NCBI RefSeq assembly: GCF_019468565.1
Contig: NZ_CP080521.1
Location: 8,556,001-8,620,000, forward strand
From: Pseudonocardia sp. DSM 110487
Lineage (GTDB): Bacteria > Actinomycetota > Actinomycetes > Mycobacteriales > Pseudonocardiaceae
Reading direction: 5' to 3'
Length of the DNA stretch: 64,000 nucleotides
Below are positions 23,173 to 31,729 of the stretch, in pieces. Within the stretch, counting starts at the first letter, position 1. Every line of letters starts with the position of its first letter. A model generated the notes under the pieces. The model was not told the DNA's origin. It ran no database searches and saw only the letters and a list, made by a program, of their open reading frames with translations. The position numbers and the translations under genes are program-made.

Positions 23173-24792
23173 TCAGTCGAACGAGATCAGCCGCGTGGTC
23201 CTGGCCCCGACCGACGCGCCGATCGGCTCCAGCACGCCCGGGTCGACCGGCCGGTCGACGCGCAGCAGCATGATCGCGTCGGTGCCGTCGGTGGTCTGGC
23301 TGATCTGCGCGGCCTCGATGTTGACGGCCGCCTCGCCGAGCAGGGAGCCGACCCGCCCCATCACGCCAGGACGGTCGGCGTACTCCAGCAGCAGCACCTC
23401 GCCCTCGGCGCGCAGGTCGAAGTGCCGGCCGTTGACCTCGACCAGCTTCTCCACCTGCGCCCTGCCGGTGAGCGTGCCGGACACGGTGATGGACTCGCCG
23501 TCGGGCATCGCCGCGCGCAGCTGCACCACGCTGCGGTGGTTCTCGCTCTCCGGCGCCGTGGTCAGCTCGACGTCGACCCCGCGCTCGGCGGCCAGCGCCG
23601 GCGTGTTGACGAAGGTGACCTGGTCCTCGACGACGTTGGTGAACACGCCGCGCAGGGCCGCGAGCTGCAGCACCGAGACGTCCTCTGACGCGAGCTCACC
23701 GGCGACGTCGACCGTGACGGTGCTGGGCACCCGCCCTGCGAGGGCGTAGAGCACGGCGCCGAGCTTCTGCACGAGCGGCAGCCACGGCCGCACCTCCTCG
23801 CCGACCACGCCGCCGACCTGCACGTTCACCGCGTCCGGCACGAACTCGCCCGCAAGCGCCAGCTGCACGGACTTCGCGACATCGGTGCCGGCCCGGTCCT
23901 GCGCCTCGTCGGTGGACGCGCCGAGGTGCGGGGTGACGACCACCTGCGGCAGCTCGAACAGCGGGCTGGAAGTGGTGGGCTCGGTGAGGTAGACGTCGAT
24001 CCCGGCGCCGCCGACGTGCCCGCTGCGCACGGCCTCGGCAAGCGCGTCCTCGTCGACGAGGCCGCCGCGGGCGGCGTTGACGATCAGCACGCCCTTCTTG
24101 GTGAGCGCGAGCTGGTCCTTGCCGATGAGGCCGAGGGTCTCCGCGGTCTTCGGCAGGTGGATCGAGATCGCGTCGGCGCGGCGCAACAGCTCATCGAGGT
24201 CGGTGAGCTCGATGCCCAGCTGGGCGGCGCGGGCCGGCGCGACGTAGGGGTCGTAGGCGATCAGCTCGACGCCGAACGCGGCGAGCCGCTGGGCCACCAG
24301 CTGCCCGATCTTGCCGAGGCCGACGATGCCGACCGTCTTGCCGTTGAGCTCGACGCCGGTGAACGAGCTGCGCTTCCACTGGCCCTGCCGCAGGCTCGCG
24401 TCGGCGGCGGCGATGTGCCGCGCGGTGGCGAGCAGCAGCGCGACCGCGTGCTCGGCCGCTGAGACGATGTTCGACGTCGGCGCGTTGACGACCATGACGC
24501 CGCGGGCCGTGGCGGCAGGCACGTCGACGTTGTCCAGCCCGACACCGGCGCGGGCCACGACCTTCAGCCGCGTGGACGCGGCGAGCACCTCGGCGTCGAC
24601 CTTCGTGGCCGAGCGGACGAGCAGGGCGTCGGCGTCGGTGATCGCGGCCAGCAGCGCGGGGCGGTCGGTGCCGTCCACGTGGCGGATCTCGACGTCGTCA
24701 CCGAGAAGGGCGACCGCGGACGGCGCGAGCTTCTCGGCGAGCAGGACGACAGGGCGGGTGGCTGCCTGCCCTCTAATCTGGACGGTGCTCAC
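23173..24792 (-). CDS. serA: D-3-phosphoglycerate dehydrogenase (long form)
   Basis: This 539-residue enzyme oxidises 3-phosphoglycerate, the first step of serine synthesis. Order: substrate-binding part, NAD domain with VGIVGLGKIG, catalytic Arg in NAARGGLVDE and His in TPHLGASTDEAQ. An intervening ASB domain (about 320-455) and a C-terminal ACT domain (about 465-539, YADRPGVMGRVGSLLGE) follow, the form with serine feedback known from mycobacteria. A GTG start at 24792 follows AGGAG at 24803-24807 (13-nt spacing). A 10-bp hairpin lies in the leader (24812-24840). Confidence 0.95.
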   Translation of the reverse strand: MSTVQIRGQAATRPVVLLAEKLAPSAVALLGDDVEIRHVDGTDRPALLAAITDADALLVRSATKVDAEVLAASTRLKVVARAGVGLDNVDVPAATARGVMVVNAPTSNIVSAAEHAVALLLATARHIAAADASLRQGQWKRSSFTGVELNGKTVGIVGLGKIGQLVAQRLAAFGVELIAYDPYVAPARAAQLGIELTDLDELLRRADAISIHLPKTAETLGLIGKDQLALTKKGVLIVNAARGGLVDEDALAEAVRSGHVGGAGIDVYLTEPTTSSPLFELPQVVVTPHLGASTDEAQDRAGTDVAKSVQLALAGEFVPDAVNVQVGGVVGEEVRPWLPLVQKLGAVLYALAGRVPSTVTVDVAGELASEDVSVLQLAALRGVFTNVVEDQVTFVNTPALAAERGVDVELTTAPESENHRSVVQLRAAMPDGESITVSGTLTGRAQVEKLVEVNGRHFDLRAEGEVLLLEYADRPGVMGRVGSLLGEAAVNIEAAQISQTTDGTDAIMLLRVDRPVDPGVLEPIGASVGARTTRLISFD

Positions 24793-24811
24793 GACGGATG
24801 CAGGGCTCCTG

Positions 24812-24840
24812 GATCGGGGTCAGGTGTGCGACCCCCGATC
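24812..24840 (-). promoter_or_regulatory. Hairpin in the serA leader
   Basis: An inverted repeat (24812-24821 and 24830-24840, one extra base) lies about 20 nt upstream of the serA start. There is no U-tract and no recognisable riboswitch core. It could affect serA translation or be part of an operator. Confidence 0.3.
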
Positions 24841-24875
24841 GTAGATGCGCAGATCGGGCCCGGTACCCGCGGCGT

Positions 24876-24937
24876 GGGCGGTTCGACATGCGAAGGGGAC
24901 GAACCGCCCGGCCTAGCGTTCCGAACCGGAACGCTAG
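24876..24937 (-). terminator. Double hairpin terminator of the LLM oxidoreductase gene
   Basis: Two perfect hairpins stand side by side: an 11-bp stem with a three-base loop (24913-24923 / 24927-24937), which includes the stop codon of the oxidoreductase gene, and a 10-bp stem (24876-24885 / 24900-24909). They separate this gene from serA downstream on the same strand. Confidence 0.62.
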
Positions 24938-25932
24938 ACGACCGCGGGACGCACCTGCTCCACGAGCAGCTCGACGGAGCGCATCCACGCCGACCTGTCG
25001 ACCACCGGGAACGTCACGATCAGCTCGTCGGCGTCGGCGCGGCGGGCGAAGTCCTCCAGGTACTTCACCACGACGTCCGGGGTGCCCGCCGCGGTGTAGC
25101 GCGTCATCGACCGGATCTGCTGCCCGGCAGGCGCCTCGAGCAAGATCTCGGCCTCCTCGTCGGTGAGGTCGTGGCCGCCGCGCGACAGGAACCGCTTCAC
25201 GCGGTCGCGCTGCACCGCGTGCAGCGCCTTCGCGGCCTCGTCGGCGGAGTCGGCGGCAACAACGTTCACGGCGGCCAGCACGCGCGGCTGTCCGAGCTGG
25301 GCGGACGGCCGGAACTCCTTGCGGTAGAGCGCGACGGCCTGCTCGAGGGCGTCGGGCGCGAAGTGCGAGGCGAAGCCGTACGGCAGCCCGAGCGCCGCGG
25401 CCACCCGGGCGCCGTACAGCGAGGAGCCGAGGATCGTGATCGGCACGTTGGTGCCCCGGCCCGGGTAGGCGTGCACGCCCGGCACGAGGCTCTCGTCGGA
25501 GAGGAACGCCTGCAGCTCCTGGACGTCCTGTGGGAAGCGGTCGGCCGCGGTGTGGTCCCGGCGCAGGGCGGCGACCGTGGTCTGGTCGGTACCGGGCGCC
25601 CGGCCCAGCCCGAGCTCGATGCGCCCGGGATGCAGGGTGGCGAGGGTGCCGAACTGCTCGGCGATCACCAGCGGCGAGTGGTTGGGCAGCATGACGCCGC
25701 CGGAGCCGAGCGCGATCCGCTCGGTGTTCGCCGCCACGTGCGCGATGAGCACGCTCGTGGCCGACGAGGCAACCGCCCGCATGTTGTGGTGCTCCGCGTA
25801 CCAGATCCGCCGGAACCCCCACTCCTCAGCGCGCTGCGCGAGCCCGACGCTCGCCTCGAGGCCTTCGCGGACCGTCTCGCCGTCCCCGACGGTGGCGAGG
25901 TCGAGGATCGAGAGCGGAAGTGGCAGGGACAC
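24934..25932 (-). CDS. Luciferase-like (LLM class) flavin-dependent oxidoreductase, MsnO8 group
   Basis: This 332-residue TIM-barrel protein has MsnO8/YhbW-like motifs: LSILDLATVGDGET at the start, RIWYAEHHNM, GSGGVMLPNHSPLVIAEQFG and GRIELGLGRAPGTD. Relatives use FMNH2 or F420H2; the substrate is unknown. The GTG at 25932 is chosen because MSLPLPLSILDL is the conserved N-terminus; the frame runs further upstream through antisense sequence. It ends in a double hairpin terminator upstream of serA. Confidence 0.87.
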   Translation of the reverse strand: MSLPLPLSILDLATVGDGETVREGLEASVGLAQRAEEWGFRRIWYAEHHNMRAVASSATSVLIAHVAANTERIALGSGGVMLPNHSPLVIAEQFGTLATLHPGRIELGLGRAPGTDQTTVAALRRDHTAADRFPQDVQELQAFLSDESLVPGVHAYPGRGTNVPITILGSSLYGARVAAALGLPYGFASHFAPDALEQAVALYRKEFRPSAQLGQPRVLAAVNVVAADSADEAAKALHAVQRDRVKRFLSRGGHDLTDEEAEILLEAPAGQQIRSMTRYTAAGTPDVVVKYLEDFARRADADELIVTFPVVDRSAWMRSVELLVEQVRPAVV

Positions 25933-26009
25933 GGCGGTGACCTTTCGTCGCGGGACACCTTGGTCAACCGCCCGGCCCCGGCCCGTCTTCCCGCGAAGGG
26001 GGCAAGGGG

Positions 26010-26741
26010 CTACTCGCCCTCCTCGACATGCCGGAGGATGTGCTCGACGAAGTCCTCGATCGGCTGGGCGGGCCCGGCGTCGGGAGGCCGGATGTGCGCC
26101 GGCTCGCCGAAGTCGGAGAGGACGACGGTGATGCGCGAGCCGACGTCGACCGATCCGAAGAGCCCGTTCACGCTGGCCGGGAGCTCGAGCCGGCATTCGA
26201 CGATGCGGCCGGAGGCATCGGTGCGGACCCGGCCGGTCGCGACCGCGTCGAGATGACCTGCCTGGTGGAAGGACGTCCGGAGCTCGTCGCGCAGCGGCGC
26301 CGGACACGTCTCGAGCGCACGCGCGGCGCTCATCGTCACACCGTGGTCGCCGCCGTCGCCCGTCCGCACGTCCACCACCCCGTAGAGCCAGCCGAGCACG
26401 GACAGCAGGCCGGCCGATGCCCAGCTGCCCATGTCCAGGACGTGCCACTCGTCGCCGGTATCCCGGCTGTAGACGATCCCGCCGTCCGTGATCTGGAAGA
26501 CGTCAGGGACGTCCGCCGGTAGTTCCGTCACCGTGTGGCAGGCCTCGCGCCGGTGGGCGAAATCGCAGACCCCCTGGCTGCGTTCCCGCATCATCCCGGC
26601 GGGCTCGGACTCCATCCGCATCTCGAAGTGGACGGTGCCGGCGTCGACCGTCACCCCCACCGCCGCCCGGATCTTCGCGTCGTCCGCCTCCACCGGTCCC
26701 CCCGTTCCCGCAGTGCGCCCGGATGCATCCTCGTCGTCCAC
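26010..26741 (-). CDS. LppX/LprG-like domain protein without signal peptide, function unknown
   Basis: The 243-residue protein has alternating beta strands (VHFEMRMESEP, VFQITDGGIVYSRD, GRVRTDASGRIVECRLELP, ITVVLSDFGEPAHIRPP) that recall the half-barrel of mycobacterial LppX/LprAFG lipoproteins, especially the end FGEPAHI-PP. No signal peptide or lipobox is present, so the product appears cytoplasmic. That is unusual for the fold, and the assignment is tentative. The GTG at 26741 lies 4 nt after the aminotransferase stop, so the two are probably co-transcribed. Confidence 0.55.
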   Translation of the reverse strand: MDDEDASGRTAGTGGPVEADDAKIRAAVGVTVDAGTVHFEMRMESEPAGMMRERSQGVCDFAHRREACHTVTELPADVPDVFQITDGGIVYSRDTGDEWHVLDMGSWASAGLLSVLGWLYGVVDVRTGDGGDHGVTMSAARALETCPAPLRDELRTSFHQAGHLDAVATGRVRTDASGRIVECRLELPASVNGLFGSVDVGSRITVVLSDFGEPAHIRPPDAGPAQPIEDFVEHILRHVEEGE

Positions 26742-26745
26742 TCGG

Positions 26746-27918
26746 TCAGCGGGGAAGGCCGGCGATCACCTCGGTCCCGCGGTCCAGCTCCGCCTCCGTG
26801 TTGTAGTAGTGCGGGGACAGCCGCACGAGCGGGTGCACGTCGCGCACCTCCGTGTCGAACTGGGTGTGCTCGGGATCGGTCGAGGTCACGTTGACCCCGG
26901 CGCGGGCGAGCTCGGCGACGACATCGTCGGTGGGCATACCGTCGACCTTCGCCGTCACGATCGCGCACCGGTTGCGGCCCAGGTCGTGGGTGGACACGCC
27001 GGGCAGCGCGTCGAGCCGCTCCCGCAGCTGCGCGCCCAGCGCGAGGGTGCGCCCGGCGATGGCGTCCAGGCCCAGGTCCAGTGCCTGCCGGACCGCGGCG
27101 CCGAGCCCGAGCAGGTTGACGTAGCTGTTCTCCCACGACTCGAAGCGCCGGGCGCCGTCGACCCACGTGAAGCCGCGCCCGCCGTCCCACGTGGCGGAAC
27201 GGATCTCGGCGACGTACGGGTCGAGCCGCTCCAGTGCTGTCGAGCGCACCCAGAGGAACCCGGTGCCGCGCGGGCCACGCAGGAACTTGCGCCCGGTGGC
27301 GGACAGCAGGTCGCAGCCGATCTCCTCCACGTCGACCGGGAGCTGCCCGACAGACTGGGTGGCGTCGAGGAGGTACAGCACCCCGGCCTCGCGGGCGATC
27401 CGGCCGATCTCGGCGGCCGGGTTGACCAGCCCGCCGCTCGTCGGGACGTGGCTGACCCCGATCAGCCGGGTGCGCTCGTCGACGAGGTCGGCCAGCGCCG
27501 CGGTGTCGAGCTGCCCGCTCTCGTCGTTCGGGACGACGACGACCTCGGCGCCGGTGCGCTTCGCGACCTGGAGGTACGCCAGCACGTTGCTGCCGTACTC
27601 GGCGCGGCCGGTGAGGATCCGGTCGCCGGGACCGAGGGGCACCGAGTAGAACGCGGCGTTCCAGGCGTGGGTGGCGTTGTCGAAGAAGGCGATCTCGTCG
27701 GGGGCGCCTCCGACCAGCTCGGCCACCGCGGTGTACACGGCCGCGATGTCGTCCTGGGCGGCGTCCGCTGCCTCGTACCCGCCGATCTCGGCCTCGCGGC
27801 GGAGGTACCCGGTCATCACGTCGAGGGTCGGTTGCGCCAGCAGTCCCGTGCCCGCGTTGTTGAGGTGGACGCGGTTCGCGCATCCGGGGGTGAGGGCACG
27901 AAGGGCGTCGACGTCCAC
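26746..27918 (-). CDS. Class V aminotransferase-fold PLP enzyme
   Basis: This 390-residue PLP enzyme has HLNNAGTGLLAQPTL at the N-terminus, the cofactor Asp region YLLDATQSVGQLPVD and the Schiff-base Lys in SATGRKFLRGPRGTGFLWV. It resembles cysteine-desulfurase-like and EgtE-like C-S lyases, but no catalytic Cys loop is evident. Isopenicillin-epimerase-like enzymes are also possible. The GTG at 27918 gives the usual start MDVDALRALTPGC. A longer form from GTG 27942 would overlap the ilvC terminator hairpin and is less likely. Confidence 0.8.
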   Translation of the reverse strand: MDVDALRALTPGCANRVHLNNAGTGLLAQPTLDVMTGYLRREAEIGGYEAADAAQDDIAAVYTAVAELVGGAPDEIAFFDNATHAWNAAFYSVPLGPGDRILTGRAEYGSNVLAYLQVAKRTGAEVVVVPNDESGQLDTAALADLVDERTRLIGVSHVPTSGGLVNPAAEIGRIAREAGVLYLLDATQSVGQLPVDVEEIGCDLLSATGRKFLRGPRGTGFLWVRSTALERLDPYVAEIRSATWDGGRGFTWVDGARRFESWENSYVNLLGLGAAVRQALDLGLDAIAGRTLALGAQLRERLDALPGVSTHDLGRNRCAIVTAKVDGMPTDDVVAELARAGVNVTSTDPEHTQFDTEVRDVHPLVRLSPHYYNTEAELDRGTEVIAGLPR

Positions 27919-27936
27919 GGCCCGATCATGCACGAA

Positions 27937-27974
27937 CGGCACCCTCGCCCGACATGGTCGGAACGAGAGTGCCG
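27937..27974 (-). terminator. Terminator of the ilvBNC operon
   Basis: An interrupted inverted repeat (27937-27953 and 27957-27974, ATG loop, two small internal mismatches) lies 23 nt after the ilvC stop. It reaches just past the most upstream possible start of the next gene. Confidence 0.6.
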
Positions 27975-27996
27975 TTGGTGCGATTCAGCCGCAGGC

Positions 27997-29001
27997 TCAG
28001 GTGGCCTTCTGGCCCACCCAGCTCATCAGGCCGCGCAGTTTCTCCCCGACCTGCTCGATCGGGTGGTTCTGCCCCTCCTTCTGGAGGCGGGTGAAGTTCG
28101 GGCGGCCGGCGTCGTCCTCGGCCACCCACTCGCGGGCGAACGTGCCGTCCTGGATCTCCCCCAGGATCTTGCGCATCTCCTGCTTCACCGCGGGCGTGAT
28201 CACGCGCGGGCCGCGGGTGAGGTCGCCGTACTCGGCGGTGTCGGAGATGGAGAAGCGCTCGTTGGCGATGCCGCCCTCGTACATGAGGTCGACGATCAGC
28301 TTGAGCTCGTGGAGGCACTCGAAGTAGGCCACCTCGGGCGCGTAGCCGGCCTCGGTGAGCACCTCGAACCCGGTCTGCACCAGCGCGGCCGCGCCGCCGC
28401 AGAGCACCGCCTGCTCACCGAACAGGTCGGTCTCGGTCTCCTCCTTGAACGTCGTCTCGATGACGCCCGCGCGGGCGCCACCGATCGCCGCGGCGTAGGA
28501 GAGCGCGAGCGCCTTGCCGTTTCCGGATGCGTCCTGCTCGACCGCGATCAGGCAGGGCACGCCCTTGCCGTCGACGAACTGGCGGCGCACGAGGTGGCCG
28601 GGGCCCTTCGGGGCGACCATCGCGACGTCGACGTTCGACGGCGGCTTGATCAGCTCGTAGCGGATGTTGAAGCCGTGGCCGAAGAAGATCGCGTCGCCGT
28701 CCTTCAGGTTCGGCGCGATGTCCTCGGCGTAGATGTGGCGCTGCTTCGTGTCCGGCGCCAGGATCATGATCAGATCCGCCCAGGCGGAGACCTCGGCGGG
28801 CGTGCCCACCTGCAGTCCCTCGTCCTGCGCCTTCTGCCGTGACCTCGAACCCTCGGGCAGGCCGATCCGGACGTCGACGCCGGAGTCGCGCAGCGACAGC
28901 GAGTGCGCGTGGCCCTGGCTGCCGTAGCCGATCACCGCGACCTTGCGGCCCTGGATGATCGACAGATCGGCGTCGTCGTCGTAATAGATGTTCACGCTCA
29001 T
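27997..29001 (-). CDS. ilvC: Ketol-acid reductoisomerase (class I)
   Basis: This 334-residue enzyme isomerises and reduces acetolactate and acetohydroxybutyrate with NADPH, the second common step to valine, leucine and isoleucine. GYGSQGHAHSLSLRDSGVDV near residue 27 is the nucleotide-binding loop, and MVAPKGPGHLVRR and ETFKEETETDLFGEQAVLCGG carry the metal ligands. Length is that of class I enzymes. The ATG at 29001 lies 25 nt after the ilvN stop, and the three ilv genes form one operon. Confidence 0.97.
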   Translation of the reverse strand: MSVNIYYDDDADLSIIQGRKVAVIGYGSQGHAHSLSLRDSGVDVRIGLPEGSRSRQKAQDEGLQVGTPAEVSAWADLIMILAPDTKQRHIYAEDIAPNLKDGDAIFFGHGFNIRYELIKPPSNVDVAMVAPKGPGHLVRRQFVDGKGVPCLIAVEQDASGNGKALALSYAAAIGGARAGVIETTFKEETETDLFGEQAVLCGGAAALVQTGFEVLTEAGYAPEVAYFECLHELKLIVDLMYEGGIANERFSISDTAEYGDLTRGPRVITPAVKQEMRKILGEIQDGTFAREWVAEDDAGRPNFTRLQKEGQNHPIEQVGEKLRGLMSWVGQKAT

Positions 29002-29026
29002 GACGGGTGTGGTTCGTCCTCTCCAG

Positions 29027-29536
29027 TTAGCGAACAGCTGCTGCGGTGATGGAGCGGGGACCGCGGCCGACGGCCACCATCCCGGACTGCACCATCTCCC
29101 GGATCCCGAAGGGCTCGAGGTTCTTGAGCAGTGCGCTGAGCTTCTCAGCGGTGCCGGTGGCCTCGATGGTGAGGGCCTCCGGCGTCACGTCGACGGCCTT
29201 GGCGCGGAACAGGTCGACGATCTCGAGCACCTGGCTGCGCACGCCCGGGTCGGCGCGCACCTTCACCAGGAGCAGCTCGCGCTGCACCGAGGCCGCCGGC
29301 TCGAGCTCGACGATCTTGATGACGTGGATGAGCTTGTTGAGCTGCTTGGTGACCTGCTCGAGCGGGAAGTCGTCGACGGCGACGACGATCGTCATCCGCG
29401 AGACCTCGGGGTGCTCCGTGGGCCCGACGGCGAGCGACTCGATGTTGAACCCGCGGCGCGAGAACAGGCCGGACACGCGGGCGAGCACGCCCGGCTTGTC
29501 CTCGACCAGCACCGACAGGGTGTGCCTCTGGATCAT
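29027..29536 (-). CDS. ilvN: Acetolactate synthase small (regulatory) subunit
   Basis: This 169-residue subunit has an N-terminal ACT domain (HTLSVLVEDKPGVLARVSGL, FNIESLAVGPTEHPEVSRM) that binds valine for feedback inhibition, and the C-terminal ALS_ss domain (VDVTPEALTIEATGT). It activates IlvB. The ATG overlaps the ilvB stop by 4 nt (29533-29536), coupling the two subunits. Confidence 0.96.
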   Translation of the reverse strand: MIQRHTLSVLVEDKPGVLARVSGLFSRRGFNIESLAVGPTEHPEVSRMTIVVAVDDFPLEQVTKQLNKLIHVIKIVELEPAASVQRELLLVKVRADPGVRSQVLEIVDLFRAKAVDVTPEALTIEATGTAEKLSALLKNLEPFGIREMVQSGMVAVGRGPRSITAAAVR

Positions 29537-31443
29537 GCTTCCCTCGTCATCTGCGTGCTGGCCACCGCGTCGTCGGCCACGAGCTCGTCCGAGTCGAACA
29601 GCGGCCGGATGTCGCGGGCCGCCATGATCTGGTCGTTACCGGTACCGGCCGCGACCATCGGCCACACCTGGGCGTCGGCGCCGACCACGAAGTCGATCAC
29701 GACCGGACGGTCGTTGATCTCCATCGCCCGGTGGATCACCTTGTCGACCTCGTCCTTGGACTCGGCGCGCAGCCCCACACACCCCATGGCTTCTGCCAGC
29801 AGCTTGAAGTCGGGGATCCGGTGCTTGTGGGTGCCGAGGTCGGTGTTGGAGTACCGCTCCTCGTAGAAGAGGTTCTGCCACTGCCGGACCATGCCGAGGT
29901 TGCCGTTGTTGATGATGGCGACCTTGATCGGGATGTTCTCGATGGCGCAGGTGGCGAGCTCCTGGTTCGTCATCTGGAAACAGCCGTCGCCGTCGATGCA
30001 CCAGACCACCGCGTCCGGCAGGGCCATCTTGGCGCCCATCGCGGCCGGCACGGCGTAGCCCATCGTGCCGAGGCCTCCCGAGTTCAGCCAGGAGCGCGGC
30101 TTCTCGTACTTGATGAACTGCGCGGCCCACATCTGGTGCTGGCCGACGCCCGCGGTGTACACCGCGTCCGGCCCGGCGATCTCCCCGATCCGCTCGATGA
30201 CGTACTGCGGGGACAGCGAGCCGTCGGCAGGCCAGTCGTACCCGAGCGGATAAGTCGTGCGGAGCTCGTCCAGCTGGGCCCACCACTGCCCGAGGTCGGC
30301 CGCGCCGGAGGCGCGCTCCGCCCGGACGGCGTCGATCAGCTCGGTGAGCACCTCCTTGCAGTCGCCCACGATCGGGACGTCCGCGCGGCGGTTCTTCGAG
30401 ATCTCGGCCGGGTCGATGTCGGCGTGCACGACCGTGGCGTTCGTCGCGAACGTCGACAGCTGGCCGGTGACCCGGTCGTCGAACCGGGCGCCGAGCGTGA
30501 CCAGCAGGTCGGCCTTCTGCATCGCGGCCACGGCGGCCACCGTGCCGTGCATGCCCGGCATCCCGACGTGCTGAGGGTGGCTGTCCGGGAAGGCCCCGCG
30601 CGCCATCAGGGTCGTGACGACCGGGATGCCGGTGAATTCGGCCAGCTCGAGCAGCTCCGCCGTGGCCTCTGCCTTGAGCACGCCACCGCCGACGTAGAGC
30701 ACGGGCTGCTTCGCCGAGCACATCAGCTTCGCGGCCTCGCGGATCTGCTTGCCGTGCGGCCGGGTCGTCGGCCGATATCCGGGCAGCTTCATCTCCGGCG
30801 GCCAGGAGAACGTGGTCTTCTCCTGCAGCACGTCCTTCGGGATGTCCACCAGGACAGGGCCGGGTCGGCCCGTCGAAGCGAGGTGGAACGCCTCCATGAT
30901 CGCCCGCGGGATCTCCGCCGGGTCGGTCACGAGCATGTTGTGCTTGGTGACCGGCATGGTGATGCCGGTGATGTCGGCTTCCTGGAACGCGTCGGTGCCG
31001 ATCAGCGGCCGGCTCTGCTGGCCGGTGATCGCGACCATCGGGACGGAGTCCATGTGCGCGTCGGCGATCGGTGTGACCAGGTTCGTCGCGCCGGGGCCCG
31101 ACGTCGCCATGCAGACCCCGACCTTGCCGGTGGCCTGCGCGTAGCCGGTGGCGGCATGGCCCGCCCCCTGCTCGTGGCGCACCAGAACGTGCCGCACCTT
31201 TGTGGAGTCGAGCAGCGGGTCGTAGGCCGGGAGGATCGTGCCGCCGGGGATGCCGAAGACTACTTCGCAGCCCACCTCCTCGAGCGAGCGCACGAGCGAC
31301 TGGGCGCCCGTCATCGGCACCTCCTCGATGCGCCGTACCGGCTGGCCCGTGGTCGCGGGCTGGCCATGGCGGCCAGGAGGCGGCCCCGGTTTCGGGGCCT
31401 GCGGCCCGGGGACCGGGCCGGATCGGGGCGTTGCGGTGGTCAT
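29533..31443 (-). CDS. ilvB: Acetolactate synthase large (catalytic) subunit
   Basis: This 636-residue ThDP enzyme makes acetolactate or acetohydroxybutyrate. It has the N-terminal PYR domain (FGIPGGTILPAYDPL with catalytic Glu in VRHEQGAGHAATGYA), the central FAD domain and the C-terminal ThDP motif (GDGCFQMTNQELATC through NN). A Pro-rich N-terminal extension of ~45 residues is common in actinobacteria. The start ATG 31443 is preferred because GGAG lies 10 nt upstream; ATG 31461 has no ribosome site. An Ile/Val/Leu-rich leader and attenuator lie upstream. Confidence 0.96.
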   Translation of the reverse strand: MTTATPRSGPVPGPQAPKPGPPPGRHGQPATTGQPVRRIEEVPMTGAQSLVRSLEEVGCEVVFGIPGGTILPAYDPLLDSTKVRHVLVRHEQGAGHAATGYAQATGKVGVCMATSGPGATNLVTPIADAHMDSVPMVAITGQQSRPLIGTDAFQEADITGITMPVTKHNMLVTDPAEIPRAIMEAFHLASTGRPGPVLVDIPKDVLQEKTTFSWPPEMKLPGYRPTTRPHGKQIREAAKLMCSAKQPVLYVGGGVLKAEATAELLELAEFTGIPVVTTLMARGAFPDSHPQHVGMPGMHGTVAAVAAMQKADLLVTLGARFDDRVTGQLSTFATNATVVHADIDPAEISKNRRADVPIVGDCKEVLTELIDAVRAERASGAADLGQWWAQLDELRTTYPLGYDWPADGSLSPQYVIERIGEIAGPDAVYTAGVGQHQMWAAQFIKYEKPRSWLNSGGLGTMGYAVPAAMGAKMALPDAVVWCIDGDGCFQMTNQELATCAIENIPIKVAIINNGNLGMVRQWQNLFYEERYSNTDLGTHKHRIPDFKLLAEAMGCVGLRAESKDEVDKVIHRAMEINDRPVVIDFVVGADAQVWPMVAAGTGNDQIMAARDIRPLFDSDELVADDAVASTQMTREA

Positions 31444-31481
31444 CTGCTGATCGCTCCGCATGGGTTTCGGGATCCGGACAG

Positions 31482-31518
31482 AAAAAAACCCCCGACCGTC
31501 TGGCTGACGGAACGAGGG
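31482..31518 (-). terminator. Attenuator terminator of ilvBNC
   Basis: On the minus strand, a GC stem (31513-31518 with 31489-31494 plus an inner 5-bp stem at 31506-31510 with 31496-31500) is followed by seven T (31482-31488). It lies between the leader peptide and ilvB, 38 nt upstream of the preferred start codon. This fits ribosome-mediated attenuation. Confidence 0.85.
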
Positions 31519-31544
31519 TGGCGCGTCGACGACCGAGGGCTCGC

Positions 31545-31592
31545 TCAGGCGTGGACGCGCCTGCGAAGTACGAGCACTCGGATGGCGGACAT
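31545..31592 (-). CDS. Leader peptide of ilvBNC (attenuation)
   Basis: The 15-codon frame encodes MSAIRVLVLRRRVHA and stops with TGA. Seven of 15 residues are branched-chain or follow them directly, with Ile, Val, Leu, Val, Leu in a row broken only by one Arg. The ATG lies 7 nt after a likely -10 box, so the mRNA probably starts at or next to the A of the ATG (leaderless). It resembles ilvB leader peptides described in corynebacteria, mycobacteria and streptomycetes. Confidence 0.82.
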   Translation of the reverse strand: MSAIRVLVLRRRVHA

Positions 31593-31599
31593 GGCAGCG

Positions 31600-31629
31600 A
31601 CGCTAGTGGCCGGGTGCGCCGCGCGTCAA
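31600..31629 (-). promoter_or_regulatory. Promoter of the ilvBNC leader
   Basis: On the minus strand, TTGACG (31624-31629) and TAGCGT (31600-31605) are spaced by 18 nt. The -10 ends 7 nt before the leader ATG (31592), so transcription should begin at the start codon. This is one of the best sigma-70-type promoters visible in the window. Confidence 0.7.
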
Positions 31630-31729
31630 TTCCGTGGGAAGTCCGTACCAGATCGTGGGACGGGCGGTCTTGGCGTTTCACGTAGTTCTGCGGAGGCGTC
31701 GAACGCCCGCGCGGCGCGACGCTGCCTTG

